A DNA stretch of 30,809 nt, taken from Acidimicrobiia bacterium. Lineage in GTDB: Bacteria > Actinomycetota > Acidimicrobiia > Acidimicrobiales > JACDCH01. The notes under the pieces were generated by a model, which saw only the letters and a list, made by a program, of their open reading frames with translations, was not told the origin of the DNA and searched no databases. Where the stretch lies: NCBI GenBank assembly GCA_013694495.1, contig JACDCH010000451.1:1-30809 (forward strand). Reading direction: 5' to 3'. Of this stretch, positions 1 through 7,010 are shown one piece after another (the first letter of the stretch is position 1; each line of letters starts with the position of its first letter). Both the position numbers and the translations under genes were made by a program.

Positions 1-1
1 G

Positions 2-304
2 CCCGGCGGCCTGGCCCAGGAGCGGCTCTCGATCGCCACCGGCGGCACCGGCGGTGTCTACTACCCCTACGGCGGCGGCCTGGCCAACCTGATCTCGAAT
101 GAGATCGAAGGGATCGACGTCACGGCCGAAGTCACCCCCGCCTCGGTCGATAACCTGCTGCTGATCGAAACCGGCGATGTCGACCTCGCCTTTGTGCTGG
201 CGGACACCCTGGCCGACGCCGCCGCCGGCACCGGCTACGTGGCCGACCATCACCGCCTCGACCTCGTCGGCACCTGCCCCGGCTGCGCGGGCGGCCCGGG
301 TTAG
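2..304 (+). pseudogene. TAXI-family TRAP transporter solute-binding protein, fragment
   Basis: The reading frame is open from the window edge and carries the glycine-rich block GTGGVYYPYGGGLANLI, then VTPASVDNLLLIETGDVDLAFVLADT, which together match the N-terminal lobe of TAXI periplasmic solute-binding proteins of TRAP transporters. Family members are about 320 residues. Here the frame ends about 25 residues after the DLAFVLADT block, at a TAG formed at the edge of the inverted-repeat element. The second lobe is missing, and it is not on the other side of the element, where a convergent acyl-CoA dehydrogenase ends. The start lies outside the window. The partner TRAP membrane proteins are not in this window. 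It is probably a non-functional remnant, although truncation by assembly cannot be excluded at the window edge. Confidence 0.7.
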
Positions 305-464
305 TGGTCCCGGTCGTGGGTTCGTCGGTGTATTCGGCGAGCACTGGGCGTCGCTCGCAAGGACGCAGGCCGCAGGCTGGGACCCGCCCAGTCAAGGCCG
401 AGGCCGCAGCGAGCGGCGTTCAGGGCCGTTGAATACCCGGCATGACTTGCGAGCGGGACCACTA
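302..464. repeat. MITE-like inverted-repeat element, copy 1
   Basis: This 163-bp element begins TAGTGGTCCCGGTCG and ends CGAGCGGGACCACTA. The ends are inverted repeats with one mismatch. A copy about 96% identical (six substitutions plus a 12-bp duplication) lies at 22834-23008. The outermost TA at each end fits a TA target duplication. It sits between two convergent genes. Its right end forms the stop codon of the leftward acyl-CoA dehydrogenase, and its left end forms the TAG stop of the TAXI fragment. No transposase is present, so it would be non-autonomous. Confidence 0.8.
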
Positions 465-1757
465 GAGCTGGGCCACGTCGTGCTCGAGCAGGTGGGCGAA
501 CTTCTGCCGGGCCGCGGCCCGCACCGTGGGCAGGTGGGCGCTGGGCCACAGGCCCTCGACCGGCGTGTAGCCCTTCAGGAGCTGGCGGGCGAGCGTGATC
601 TTGTGGACCTCGGTGGGGCCGTCGGCGATGGCCATCACCTGCGCCCCGGTCATCATCCCCGAGAACGGCATCTCGTTGGAGACACCGAGCGCCCCGTGGA
701 GCTGCATCGCCCGGAGGGCGACGTCGTGGAGCACTTTCGGCATGGCGACCTTTACGGCGGCGATGTCCTTGCGAACGACCTTGTAGTCGTTGTGCTTGTC
801 GATCAGCCACGCCGTGCGCAGCACGAGCAGGCGGAACTGCTCGATCTCGATCCAGCTGTCGGCCACCTTCTCCTGGGTCATCTGCATCGACGCCAGGGAG
901 CCCTTGGCCGTCTCTCGCGACACGGCCCGCTCGCACATCATGTCGAAGGCGCTGCGGAGGAGGGCGATGGTGCGCATGGCGTGGTGGATGCGTCCGCCGC
1001 CGAGGCGGGTCTGGGCGATGACGAACGCCTGCCCCTCGCCGCCGAGCACGGCATCGGACGGGACGCGGACGTCGGTGTAACGCATGTAGCCGTGGGTGCC
1101 GTGACCCTCGGGTTCGCCGGCCAGCCCGACGTTGCGGACGATCTCGACGCCTGGTGTGTCGGTCGGGACGATGAACATCGACATGCCCTGGTAGGCCGAG
1201 ATGTCGGGGTTGGTGACCGCCATCACGATGAGGAACTCGGCGAAGCAGGCGTTCGAGGAGAACCACTTCTCGCCGTTGATCACCCACTGGTCGCCGTCGC
1301 GCTCGGCCCGGGTGGTGAACAGCGTCGGGTCGGCGCCGGCGTGGGGCTCGGTCATCGAGTAGCACGAGCTGATGTCGCCCTCGAGCAGCGGCATGAGGTA
1401 CTTCGCCTTCTGCTCCTCGGTGCCGTAGTGGGCGATGATCTCGGCGTTGCCCGTGTCGGGGGCCTGGCACCCGAACACCGTGGGCGCCCACCGCGAGCGC
1501 CCGAGGAGCTCGTTCATCAGCGCGAGCTTCACCTGGCCGTAGCCCGGGCCGCCGAGCTCCGGACCGAGGTGGCAGGCCCATACCTCCTGGTCGCGCACCT
1601 GCTGCTGCAGCGGCTTGATGTGGGTCATGACCCGCGGGTCGCTCTTGTCGTACGGGTCGCCGAGCACGTGGTCGAGCGGCTCGATCTCCTCCCGCAGGAA
1701 GCCGTCGATCCAGTCGAGCTTCTCCTGGAATGCCGGTTCGGTCTCGAAGTCCCACAT
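462..1757 (-). CDS. ACAD11-like acyl-CoA dehydrogenase
   Basis: A 431-residue protein with the full acyl-CoA dehydrogenase fold: an N-terminal helical domain, a middle beta domain with the flavin-contacting blocks YSMTEPHAGAD and WVINGEKWFSSNA, and a C-terminal helical domain. The place usually held by the catalytic Glu of the YEG motif reads IADGPTEVHKITLARQLL, so Asp replaces Glu, as is common in the ACAD10/11-like branch. It would oxidise an acyl-CoA, passing electrons to ETF. The start at 1757 is the first Met of the domain. It lies 42 bp after the enoyl-CoA hydratase stop, in an unusually AT-rich stretch with a possible TTGCAT -35 box, so it may have its own promoter. The stop codon is supplied by the terminal CTA of the repeat element. 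A kinase remnant of the type that partners ACAD11-like enzymes lies upstream. Confidence 0.93.
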   Translation of the reverse strand: MWDFETEPAFQEKLDWIDGFLREEIEPLDHVLGDPYDKSDPRVMTHIKPLQQQVRDQEVWACHLGPELGGPGYGQVKLALMNELLGRSRWAPTVFGCQAPDTGNAEIIAHYGTEEQKAKYLMPLLEGDISSCYSMTEPHAGADPTLFTTRAERDGDQWVINGEKWFSSNACFAEFLIVMAVTNPDISAYQGMSMFIVPTDTPGVEIVRNVGLAGEPEGHGTHGYMRYTDVRVPSDAVLGGEGQAFVIAQTRLGGGRIHHAMRTIALLRSAFDMMCERAVSRETAKGSLASMQMTQEKVADSWIEIEQFRLLVLRTAWLIDKHNDYKVVRKDIAAVKVAMPKVLHDVALRAMQLHGALGVSNEMPFSGMMTGAQVMAIADGPTEVHKITLARQLLKGYTPVEGLWPSAHLPTVRAAARQKFAHLLEHDVAQL

Positions 1758-1799
1758 GCCACAGATGATGTGCGAACTTCAACTTCTAATGCAAGCGCA

Positions 1800-2633
1800 T
1801 CAGCCCTCGCCGAGGCGGGCGAAGCTCGGCGGTCGCTTCCCGAGGAAGGACTGCACGCCTTCCTTGAAGTCCGGCCGCCCGAAGCTCTCCAACATGAGGC
1901 GCTGCGACTCCCGCTCGGCCGGGCCGAGCCCGGCGTGGAGCTGCGAGTACACCTGGCGCTTCATGACCGCCAGCGACGCCGGGGAACACCGGGCCGCGAT
2001 GTCCTCGAGGTAGCGCCGGCTGTGGGACAGCAGCTCACCGGCCGGGAGGCTGGCGTTGACGAGGCCGAGGCGGGCGCACTCCTCGCCGGTGACCTTGCGG
2101 GACGACATGAGGAGGTCGAGGGCCACGGCCGGCCCGGCCAGGCGGGTGAGGAGCCAGCTCAGGCCCCACTCCGCGATCAGGCCCCGCTGGGCGAAGGCGG
2201 TCAGTAGCACGGCATCGTCGGCCATGAACCGGATGTCGCAGCACAGCGCGATGGGGACGGCCATGCCGGCGACGGCACCGTTGATGGCGGCGATGACCGG
2301 CTTCGTGCCGGCCATCAGCCATGTGTAGGTGCCGTCGAGGTCGGCGGGGGTGCCCGGCGGAAGCGGCGGCACCTCGAGGTCGTCGCGGGTGCCCTCGCCC
2401 GTAGCGCCGCCCTCGGTGATCGAGGTGAGCAGGTTCATGTCCGCCCCCGCGCAGAAGGCCCGGCCGGCGCCGGTGATGACGATGCCGACGACCGCGGGGT
2501 CGCGCTCGGCCCGGCCCACCGCGTGGCGCACCTCCGAGCCCATGCGGTTCGTCCAGGCGTTGAGCGAGTCCGGGCGATCGAGCGTGATGGTGGCGACGGG
2601 GTCGTCGACCTCGTAGAGGATCTCGTCGTACAC
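1800..2633 (-). CDS. Enoyl-CoA hydratase/isomerase (crotonase family)
   Basis: A 277-residue crotonase-fold protein. Visible blocks are VATITLDRPDSLNAWT near the N-terminus, the oxyanion-hole segments AFCAGADM and AAINGAVAGMAVPIAL, and RGLIAEWGLSWLL, where the acidic active-site position falls. The C-terminus has the usual KEGVQSFLGKRPPSF. It would hydrate or isomerise enoyl-CoA esters in beta-oxidation, next to the acyl-CoA dehydrogenase downstream. The frame stays open far upstream, but homology begins at YDEILYEVDDPVATITL. The GTG at 2633 is preceded by GAGGAG about six bases away and is the best start. The upstream extension covers a decayed phosphotransferase gene and is not part of this protein. 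Confidence 0.92.
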   Translation of the reverse strand: MYDEILYEVDDPVATITLDRPDSLNAWTNRMGSEVRHAVGRAERDPAVVGIVITGAGRAFCAGADMNLLTSITEGGATGEGTRDDLEVPPLPPGTPADLDGTYTWLMAGTKPVIAAINGAVAGMAVPIALCCDIRFMADDAVLLTAFAQRGLIAEWGLSWLLTRLAGPAVALDLLMSSRKVTGEECARLGLVNASLPAGELLSHSRRYLEDIAARCSPASLAVMKRQVYSQLHAGLGPAERESQRLMLESFGRPDFKEGVQSFLGKRPPSFARLGEG

Positions 2634-2702
2634 AGGTGCTCCTCGCCCGCGACCGCGTGGGCCGGGATGTCGAACTGGGCCCGGGGCGTTGTCGCCCAGG
2701 GA

Positions 2703-2912
2703 GCGGCGACGTTCGCGCTCGGGGAAGGCGGCCGCCAGCTCCTCGAGGTCGGCGATGCCCTGGCTGGCGTGGAACGTGGGACGGCCCTTCGTGCCCCAGT
2801 AGAGGAGGGCGTACCCGACGTCGGCCAGCGGGTCGCCGAGCGCGGCCATCTCCCAGTCGAACACGGTCTCGATCCGGCCCGAGCCGTCGCCCTCGAGCAT
2901 GACGACGCCGGT
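2703..2912 (-). pseudogene. APH-family phosphotransferase remnant (ACAD11-type kinase C-terminal part)
   Basis: About 66-70 residues in frame read VMLEGDGSGRIETVFDWEMA, then ALGDPLADVGYALLYWG. This is the segment around and after the second metal-binding Asp (DWE) of the phosphotransferases that accompany or are fused to ACAD11-like dehydrogenases. The ATP-binding lobe and the HGDxxxxN catalytic loop are absent, because the divergent TetR gene begins where they should be. After the PERERRR segment, homology fades into the leader of the enoyl-CoA hydratase gene. It is interpreted as a deletion remnant, and the frame running through into the hydratase is accidental. Confidence 0.65.
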
Positions 2913-2918
2913 CGCGAA

Positions 2919-2938
2919 CTTAGCGCGCGTTCGCCAAG
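2919..2938. promoter_or_regulatory. Palindromic operator, copy 1 (TetR type)
   Basis: CTTAGCGCGCGTTCGCCAAG is an imperfect palindrome 32 bp before the TetR start at 2971. It matches 17 of 20 bases of CTTAGCGAACGTTCGGCAAG at 4818-4837. It is the likely autoregulatory site of the adjacent TetR protein and may also serve the leftward hydratase/dehydrogenase unit. Confidence 0.7.
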
Positions 2939-2970
2939 TGCGCGTCGCGCGGCCACTACCCTTCTGGGCC

Positions 2971-3627
2971 ATGGCTCGCCCCCGCACCCCTGCGGCAGCG
3001 CCCGAGGCGCGTCGCCCCCGGCCCGGGCGCGTCAGCCTGATGCGCACTGCCATCGGGCTCATGGGCGAACAGGGCTACGAGGGCACCTCGACCCGCGACA
3101 TCGCCACCGCCGCCGGCGTATCGGTGGCGGCGCTCTACTACCACTTCCCGAGCAAGCTCGACCTGCTGCGGGAGTTCCTCCACGAGGCCCACGACGTGGT
3201 GCTCGAGCGGGTGGCCCGGGAGATCGACGAAGCCGGCCCGACGGCGCGCGCCAAGCTCGACGCCGCGGTGGCCGCCGTCATCTGGTCGAACATCCACGAC
3301 GCCTGGGCCCGCCAGGCCGCGCTGGTGGCCTGGCGGGAGCACGGGCGGCTGCAGGCGCCGGACCAGCGGGCGATCGCCGGCAAGCGGGAGCAACTCGTCG
3401 AGCTGCTCGAGCGCGTCGTCACCGACGGCGTGGCGGCGGGGGAGTTCGCCACCGCCGAGCCCCGCGACGTCGCCCGGGCCGTGCTGACGCTCTGCATCTC
3501 CGTCGTCGATCCGTTCTCGGAGGCCGTCGGCCCGATGGTGAGGGTGATCGAGGTGCACCAGCGGCTGGCCGCGGCGCTGGCCGACACGCCGGCGCCGCCC
3601 CCGGCCCCGAAGGCGAGGAAGCGATGA
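2971..3627 (+). CDS. TetR/AcrR family transcriptional regulator
   Basis: A 218-residue regulator. After a basic, Pro-rich N-terminus, residues about 18-65 form a TetR helix-turn-helix: TAIGLMGEQGYEGTSTRDIA, then TAAGVSVAALYYHFPSKLDL. The C-terminal half is an all-helical ligand and dimer domain. The frame extends 24 codons further upstream, but ATG 2971 was chosen because the palindrome at 2919-2938 would lie inside a longer gene and homology starts after 2971. No clear ribosome-binding site precedes it, so it may be leaderless. The same operator recurs in the divergent promoter at 4810-4860, so the protein probably represses itself and the flanking acyl-CoA genes. Its ligand is plausibly an acyl-CoA, which is an inference from context. 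Confidence 0.9.
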   Translation: MARPRTPAAAPEARRPRPGRVSLMRTAIGLMGEQGYEGTSTRDIATAAGVSVAALYYHFPSKLDLLREFLHEAHDVVLERVAREIDEAGPTARAKLDAAVAAVIWSNIHDAWARQAALVAWREHGRLQAPDQRAIAGKREQLVELLERVVTDGVAAGEFATAEPRDVARAVLTLCISVVDPFSEAVGPMVRVIEVHQRLAAALADTPAPPPAPKARKR

Positions 3628-3669
3628 ACCCCCTCGCGCCAGCGCCGCAGGCGCGCGTCACGGGTTCAT
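3624..3669. terminator. Inverted repeat at the TetR stop codon, possible terminator
   Basis: ATGAACCC at 3624-3631 (containing the TetR stop) pairs with GGGTTCAT at 3662-3669. An inner GCGCC/GGCGC stem lies between them. There is no T-run, so it may act as a structured 3' end rather than a classical intrinsic terminator. It lies between two convergent genes. Confidence 0.4.
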
Positions 3670-3701
3670 GAGGTGGCGGGGGTTCGCCTCCTCCAGCTTC
3701 C

Positions 3702-3742
3702 GGGGTCCGGCGAGGGGGCTTCGCCGGGGCGGTCCGGACCCC
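3702..3742. terminator. GC-rich hairpin, probable bidirectional terminator
   Basis: GGGGTCCGG at 3702-3710 is the exact reverse complement of CCGGACCCC at 3734-3742. A smaller GGCGA/TCGCC stem lies inside the loop, and a short AT-rich stretch (ATAAAACT) follows. The convergent genes ending at 3627 and 3787 make this a fitting terminator position. Confidence 0.5.
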
Positions 3743-3763
3743 ATAAAACTCACCGGAACGGAG

Positions 3764-3790
3764 CGAAGCGAGTGACGGCGAAGATCTCAG
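3764..3790. repeat. 27-bp 3'-end repeat, copy 1
   Basis: CGAAGCGAGTGACGGCGA plus nine more bases ending CTCAG matches 7317-7343 at 25 of 27 positions. Here it overlaps the stop codon of the leftward gene ending at 3787. The preceding bases extend a GAGCGAAGCGAG self-complementary core. Confidence 0.6.
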
Positions 3791-4809
3791 CCGCCGGCGG
3801 CGATGCCGACGGGCTTCCCATCGACGATCTGGTCGAGGTACTCGGCCAGCCCTGCGCCCCTGTGGTCGCCGCACGTCCAGCGGGTCATGCCCTCGGTGAT
3901 GCGGGTGACAAGCCCGCTGCGCCGGTTGCGCAGCGGGATGTTCGACCAGACGTCGCCCTCGACCGGGTACGTGTGCTCGTCGGTCACCACCTTGGCGTGC
4001 ACGGCGTGGTGGTAGAAGGCGTCGTCGTACTCGGACGTGAGCTCGACGTCGCGGATCGGCACGGTGCGGTCGTCGCCGTAGCGCTCCCGGTCGTAGAGGA
4101 AGCCGTGGACGTGGCGGCCGCCCTCCTCGGTGCCGGCGATGGTGGTGGCGAAGCCGAGGTCGGGCCCGAGGTTCACGGTGAGCCAGCGGTACCACCACAC
4201 GGCCTGCCAGTAGCGGGGGCCCCACGAGTGGTCGCGCAGGCCGAGGGCCTCGTCGATCTCGAAGGCCTCGTCGCCGATCGTCACCGCACCGGTCGAGGCC
4301 ATGTGCTGCTCGGTGTGGCCCTTGGCGAAGGACTTCTCGGGGTCGACCTCCTTCACCTCGTCGCCTTCCTCGGCCTCCGGCTCGCCGCCCCACGCCGGCC
4401 CCGTGGCCTTGACCGCGAGGTCGAGCGCGCAGTCGACCCGGGGGTTGTCCTTGAAGGCCTGCTTCGGGTCCTCCATCTGCTTCGGCTCGTCGAGCAGGAG
4501 GACGGGTCCGGTGTAGGACACTCGGTGCTCGACGTAGGGCTCTACCACCTCGAACTTCAGGCCGCCGGCGTCGTGGGCCGTGTGCCCCTCGATGTGGGGC
4601 CGGCCGAACATGAAGGCCACCTGCCCCGACGGCAGGTAGAAGCACGTGGTCGTCTCTGCATAGCCCTCGTTCGGGCGGTTGCCCATGCGGACCCAGCCCC
4701 CCAGGCCCGCAGCCGTGTCGTAGAAGTTGTAGTAGCGACTCTCGTTGAAGTTGGTCGCCTCCTCCGGCGGGTGGAGGAGGTCGTCCTGCGGTTCACGACG
4801 GATTCGCAT
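3787..4809 (-). CDS. Lipocalin-like (CrtC/AttH-type, DUF7064/DUF7065-like) protein
   Basis: A 340-residue protein without a signal peptide or membrane segments. It is rich in Trp, Tyr and short beta stretches and contains the block ALGLRDHSWGPRYWQAVWWY. The RDHSWGxR signature is typical of the two-barrel, lipocalin-like family that includes AttH and hydroxyneurosporene-synthase (CrtC)-type hydratases, which in actinobacteria is annotated as DUF7064/DUF7065. An acidic insert (PEAEEGDEVKEVDPEK) sits mid-protein. A binding or hydratase/cyclase-like role on a hydrophobic substrate is plausible but unproven. It is divergent from an acyl-CoA dehydrogenase, and the 51-bp intergenic region holds a TetR-type palindrome, so the two are probably co-regulated. 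Confidence 0.75.
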   Translation of the reverse strand: MRIRREPQDDLLHPPEEATNFNESRYYNFYDTAAGLGGWVRMGNRPNEGYAETTTCFYLPSGQVAFMFGRPHIEGHTAHDAGGLKFEVVEPYVEHRVSYTGPVLLLDEPKQMEDPKQAFKDNPRVDCALDLAVKATGPAWGGEPEAEEGDEVKEVDPEKSFAKGHTEQHMASTGAVTIGDEAFEIDEALGLRDHSWGPRYWQAVWWYRWLTVNLGPDLGFATTIAGTEEGGRHVHGFLYDRERYGDDRTVPIRDVELTSEYDDAFYHHAVHAKVVTDEHTYPVEGDVWSNIPLRNRRSGLVTRITEGMTRWTCGDHRGAGLAEYLDQIVDGKPVGIAAGG

Positions 4810-4817
4810 GGCGCTAA

Positions 4818-4837
4818 CTTAGCGAACGTTCGGCAAG
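4818..4837. promoter_or_regulatory. Palindromic operator, copy 2 (TetR type)
   Basis: CTTAGCGAACGTTCGGCAAG has a perfect CGAACGTTCG core, and the outer CTT/AAG arms also pair. It lies between divergent starts at 4809 and 4861 and matches 17 of 20 bases of the site before the TetR gene at 2971. It is the predicted common operator for both directions. Confidence 0.72.
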
Positions 4838-4860
4838 GAACCAGGGGGACGGACGACACC

Positions 4861-6108
4861 ATGGATTTCGACATCCCGGCGGAGATCCAGCGCACGCTCG
4901 AGGATCTCGACGCGTTCATCGACGCCGAGATCGTCCCGCTGCAGGCCCAGGACGACAACGAGCGCTTCTTCGACCACCGTCGCGAGTACGCCCGCACGGA
5001 CTTCGAGGCCGGGGGTGTCCCGCGCGCCGAGTGGGAGGCGCTGCTGGGCGAGATGCGGCGCCGAGCCAACGCCGCCGGTTGGTTGCGGTTGGCGCTGCCC
5101 GAGGAGTTCGGCGGGCGCAGCGCCAGCAACCTCGAGATGGCCATCATCCGCGAGCACCTGGCGACGAAGGGCCTCGGCCTGCACAACGACCTGCAGAACG
5201 AGAGCTCCATCGTCGGCAACTTCCCGACCGTGCTCATGATGCGCGACTTCGGCACCGAGGCGCAGCGGGCCGAGTGGATGCCGGGCTTCCTCGACGGCAC
5301 CCGCCGGCTCGCCTTCGGGCTCACCGAGCCGGGCCACGGCTCCGACGCGACGTTCCTCGAGACGACGGCCGCGGCCGACGGCGACGAGTGGGTGATCAAT
5401 GGGCAGAAGCGGTTCAACAGCGGCCTGCACCACGCCACCCACGACATCATCTTTGCCCGCACGTCCGGCGATCCCGGCTCACCCGTGGGCATCAGCGCCT
5501 TCCTCGTGCCCACCGATGCGCCCGGCTTCAGCGTCGATTTCTTCTGGTGGACGTTCAACATGCCGACCGACCACGCCGAGGTCACGCTCACCGACGTGCG
5601 GGTCGACGCCGACGCCCTGTTCGGCCGGCTCGACCACGGCCTCGAGCTGGCTCAGCACTTCGTGCACGAGAACCGCATCCGTCAGGCCGCGTCGTCGCTG
5701 GGGGCGGCGCAGCACTGCATCGACGAAGCGGTGGCCTACGCCAACGGCCGCACGACGTGGAACAGGAAGCTCTCCGCCAACCAGGGCATCCAGTTCCCGC
5801 TGGTGGAGCTGCACACCGAGGCGGCCATGCTCCGCCAGCTGATCCGCTACACGGCCTGGCAGCTCGACCACCGCCACCACATGGAGGTCACCCACCTCGT
5901 GTCGATGTGCAACTACCGAGCGAACCGCTTGGCCTGCGACGCAGCCGACCGGGCCATGCAGACGTGCGGCGGCGTGGGCTACAGCCGGCACATGCCCTTC
6001 GAGCACATCTACCGGCACCACCGCCGGTACCGCATCACCGAAGGTTCCGAGGAGATCCAGATGCGCAAGGTCGCCCAGCAGCTCTTCGGGTTCGGGAAGA
6101 AGTCATGA
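4861..6108 (+). CDS. Acyl-CoA dehydrogenase
   Basis: A 415-residue flavoprotein of the acyl-CoA dehydrogenase family. It shows the FAD/substrate blocks FGLTEPGHGSDA and WVINGQKRFNSGLHH, and the canonical catalytic-base motif YRITEGSEEIQMRKVAQQLF with Glu present. It also carries the C-terminal MQTCGGVGYSRHMPFEHIYR helix seen in the family. It would introduce a double bond into an acyl-CoA thioester and pass electrons to ETF. AGGGGGAC upstream is a good ribosome-binding site. The stop overlaps the next gene's start as ATGA (6105-6108), so the two are probably translationally coupled. The upstream palindrome predicts control by the TetR protein at 2971. It differs clearly from the ACAD11-like protein at 462-1757. 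Confidence 0.94.
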   Translation: MDFDIPAEIQRTLEDLDAFIDAEIVPLQAQDDNERFFDHRREYARTDFEAGGVPRAEWEALLGEMRRRANAAGWLRLALPEEFGGRSASNLEMAIIREHLATKGLGLHNDLQNESSIVGNFPTVLMMRDFGTEAQRAEWMPGFLDGTRRLAFGLTEPGHGSDATFLETTAAADGDEWVINGQKRFNSGLHHATHDIIFARTSGDPGSPVGISAFLVPTDAPGFSVDFFWWTFNMPTDHAEVTLTDVRVDADALFGRLDHGLELAQHFVHENRIRQAASSLGAAQHCIDEAVAYANGRTTWNRKLSANQGIQFPLVELHTEAAMLRQLIRYTAWQLDHRHHMEVTHLVSMCNYRANRLACDAADRAMQTCGGVGYSRHMPFEHIYRHHRRYRITEGSEEIQMRKVAQQLFGFGKKS

Positions 6109-6998
6109 CGGCGCTCGGTCCCGCCCGGGCCGTCGCCGCCGCGCTCGAACCCGTCGCCGGCCAGGTGTACTTCTCGCCCGAGTGCCACGAGGGCTACGCC
6201 GCCCTCGGCTTCGCGCCGAGCCCGGCGAAGATGGGGGAGGTCGCCCTGCCCGACGGGCCGGCCTACTTCTGCAGCCGGGGATCGGTGCTGGGGCAGGTGC
6301 CGGGTGAGCTGATCGCATCGGCGTTCGCCGTGTTCAATCCGGCCGTCGTCGTGCCCGCGGTGCAGCACGGCTGGACCATCACCGACGCGGCCACGATCTG
6401 CCAGGCCCGCACCGACGGCGCCACCGGACAGCTGCGCCGGATCCTCGGCGACGAGCCCGAGGACCTGAGCCGGGCGTCGGAGTTGCTGACGCGCGCCACA
6501 TCGACGCTGCGCCCCGAGGGTCGACCGCTGTACGCCGGCCTCCTCGGGCTCGGGCTCCCCGGCGACCCGATCGGCGACGCCTGGCGCCTCGCCGACCAGC
6601 TCCGCGAGTACCGCGGCGACGCCCACACGGCGGCGTGGACCAGCGCCGGCTTCGACGCCACCGAGATGGGCCTCCTCTCGGAGCTCTACTGGGGCCTGCC
6701 CATGCGCACCTACGTGCGCTCGCGGGCGTGGAGCGACGCCGAGCTCGACGCCGCCGAGGAGCGCCTCGTCGCCCGGGGCCTGGTGGCCGACGGCGGCTTG
6801 ACCGACGCCGGGCGCGCCGCACGCGAGGCCGTCGAGGTGAGCACCGACGCCCAGTGCCGGCCGATCGTCGACGCGCTGGGCGACGACCTCGACGAGCTCG
6901 TCACCCTGCTCGCCCCGTGGGGGGCCGCCATCCGGGCCGCCGGCGGCTACCCGGCCTCGGGCCCGCACGACCTCGCCGGCCTGGCCCGGAAGCGCTGA
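6105..6998 (+). CDS. SCO6745-family protein
   Basis: A 297-residue actinobacterial protein that matches the SCO6745 family by its N-terminal LEPVAGQVYFSPECHEGYAALGF, the AFAVFNPAVV block, the central REYRGDAHTAAWTSAGFD segment, and a C-terminal winged-helix-like half (WSDAELDAAEERLVARGLV followed by LTDAGRAAREAVE). It has no signal peptide or membrane segments. The C-terminal half resembles a winged helix, but whether it binds DNA is unknown. It overlaps the acyl-CoA dehydrogenase stop by ATGA, so it belongs to that unit. It ends 12 bp before a convergent gene. Confidence 0.82.
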   Translation: MTALGPARAVAAALEPVAGQVYFSPECHEGYAALGFAPSPAKMGEVALPDGPAYFCSRGSVLGQVPGELIASAFAVFNPAVVVPAVQHGWTITDAATICQARTDGATGQLRRILGDEPEDLSRASELLTRATSTLRPEGRPLYAGLLGLGLPGDPIGDAWRLADQLREYRGDAHTAAWTSAGFDATEMGLLSELYWGLPMRTYVRSRAWSDAELDAAEERLVARGLVADGGLTDAGRAAREAVEVSTDAQCRPIVDALGDDLDELVTLLAPWGAAIRAAGGYPASGPHDLAGLARKR

Positions 6999-7010
6999 CC
7001 GGATCTGGCC

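Noticed and set aside
177..2207. Very long rightward open frame across the acyl-CoA dehydrogenase and hydratase region
   Set aside because: It is the antisense shadow of two clear genes, with Val/Gly/Arg/His-rich composition and no domain signature. Several such shadows occur (for example 7689-8744, 8606-9853, 10887-13364, 13368-15659) because GC-rich antisense frames lack stops.
1800..3062. Kinase-hydratase fusion protein of 420 residues
   Set aside because: The frame is continuous, but the kinase part is only a fragment, the join has no homology, and a GTG with a good ribosome-binding site starts the hydratase.
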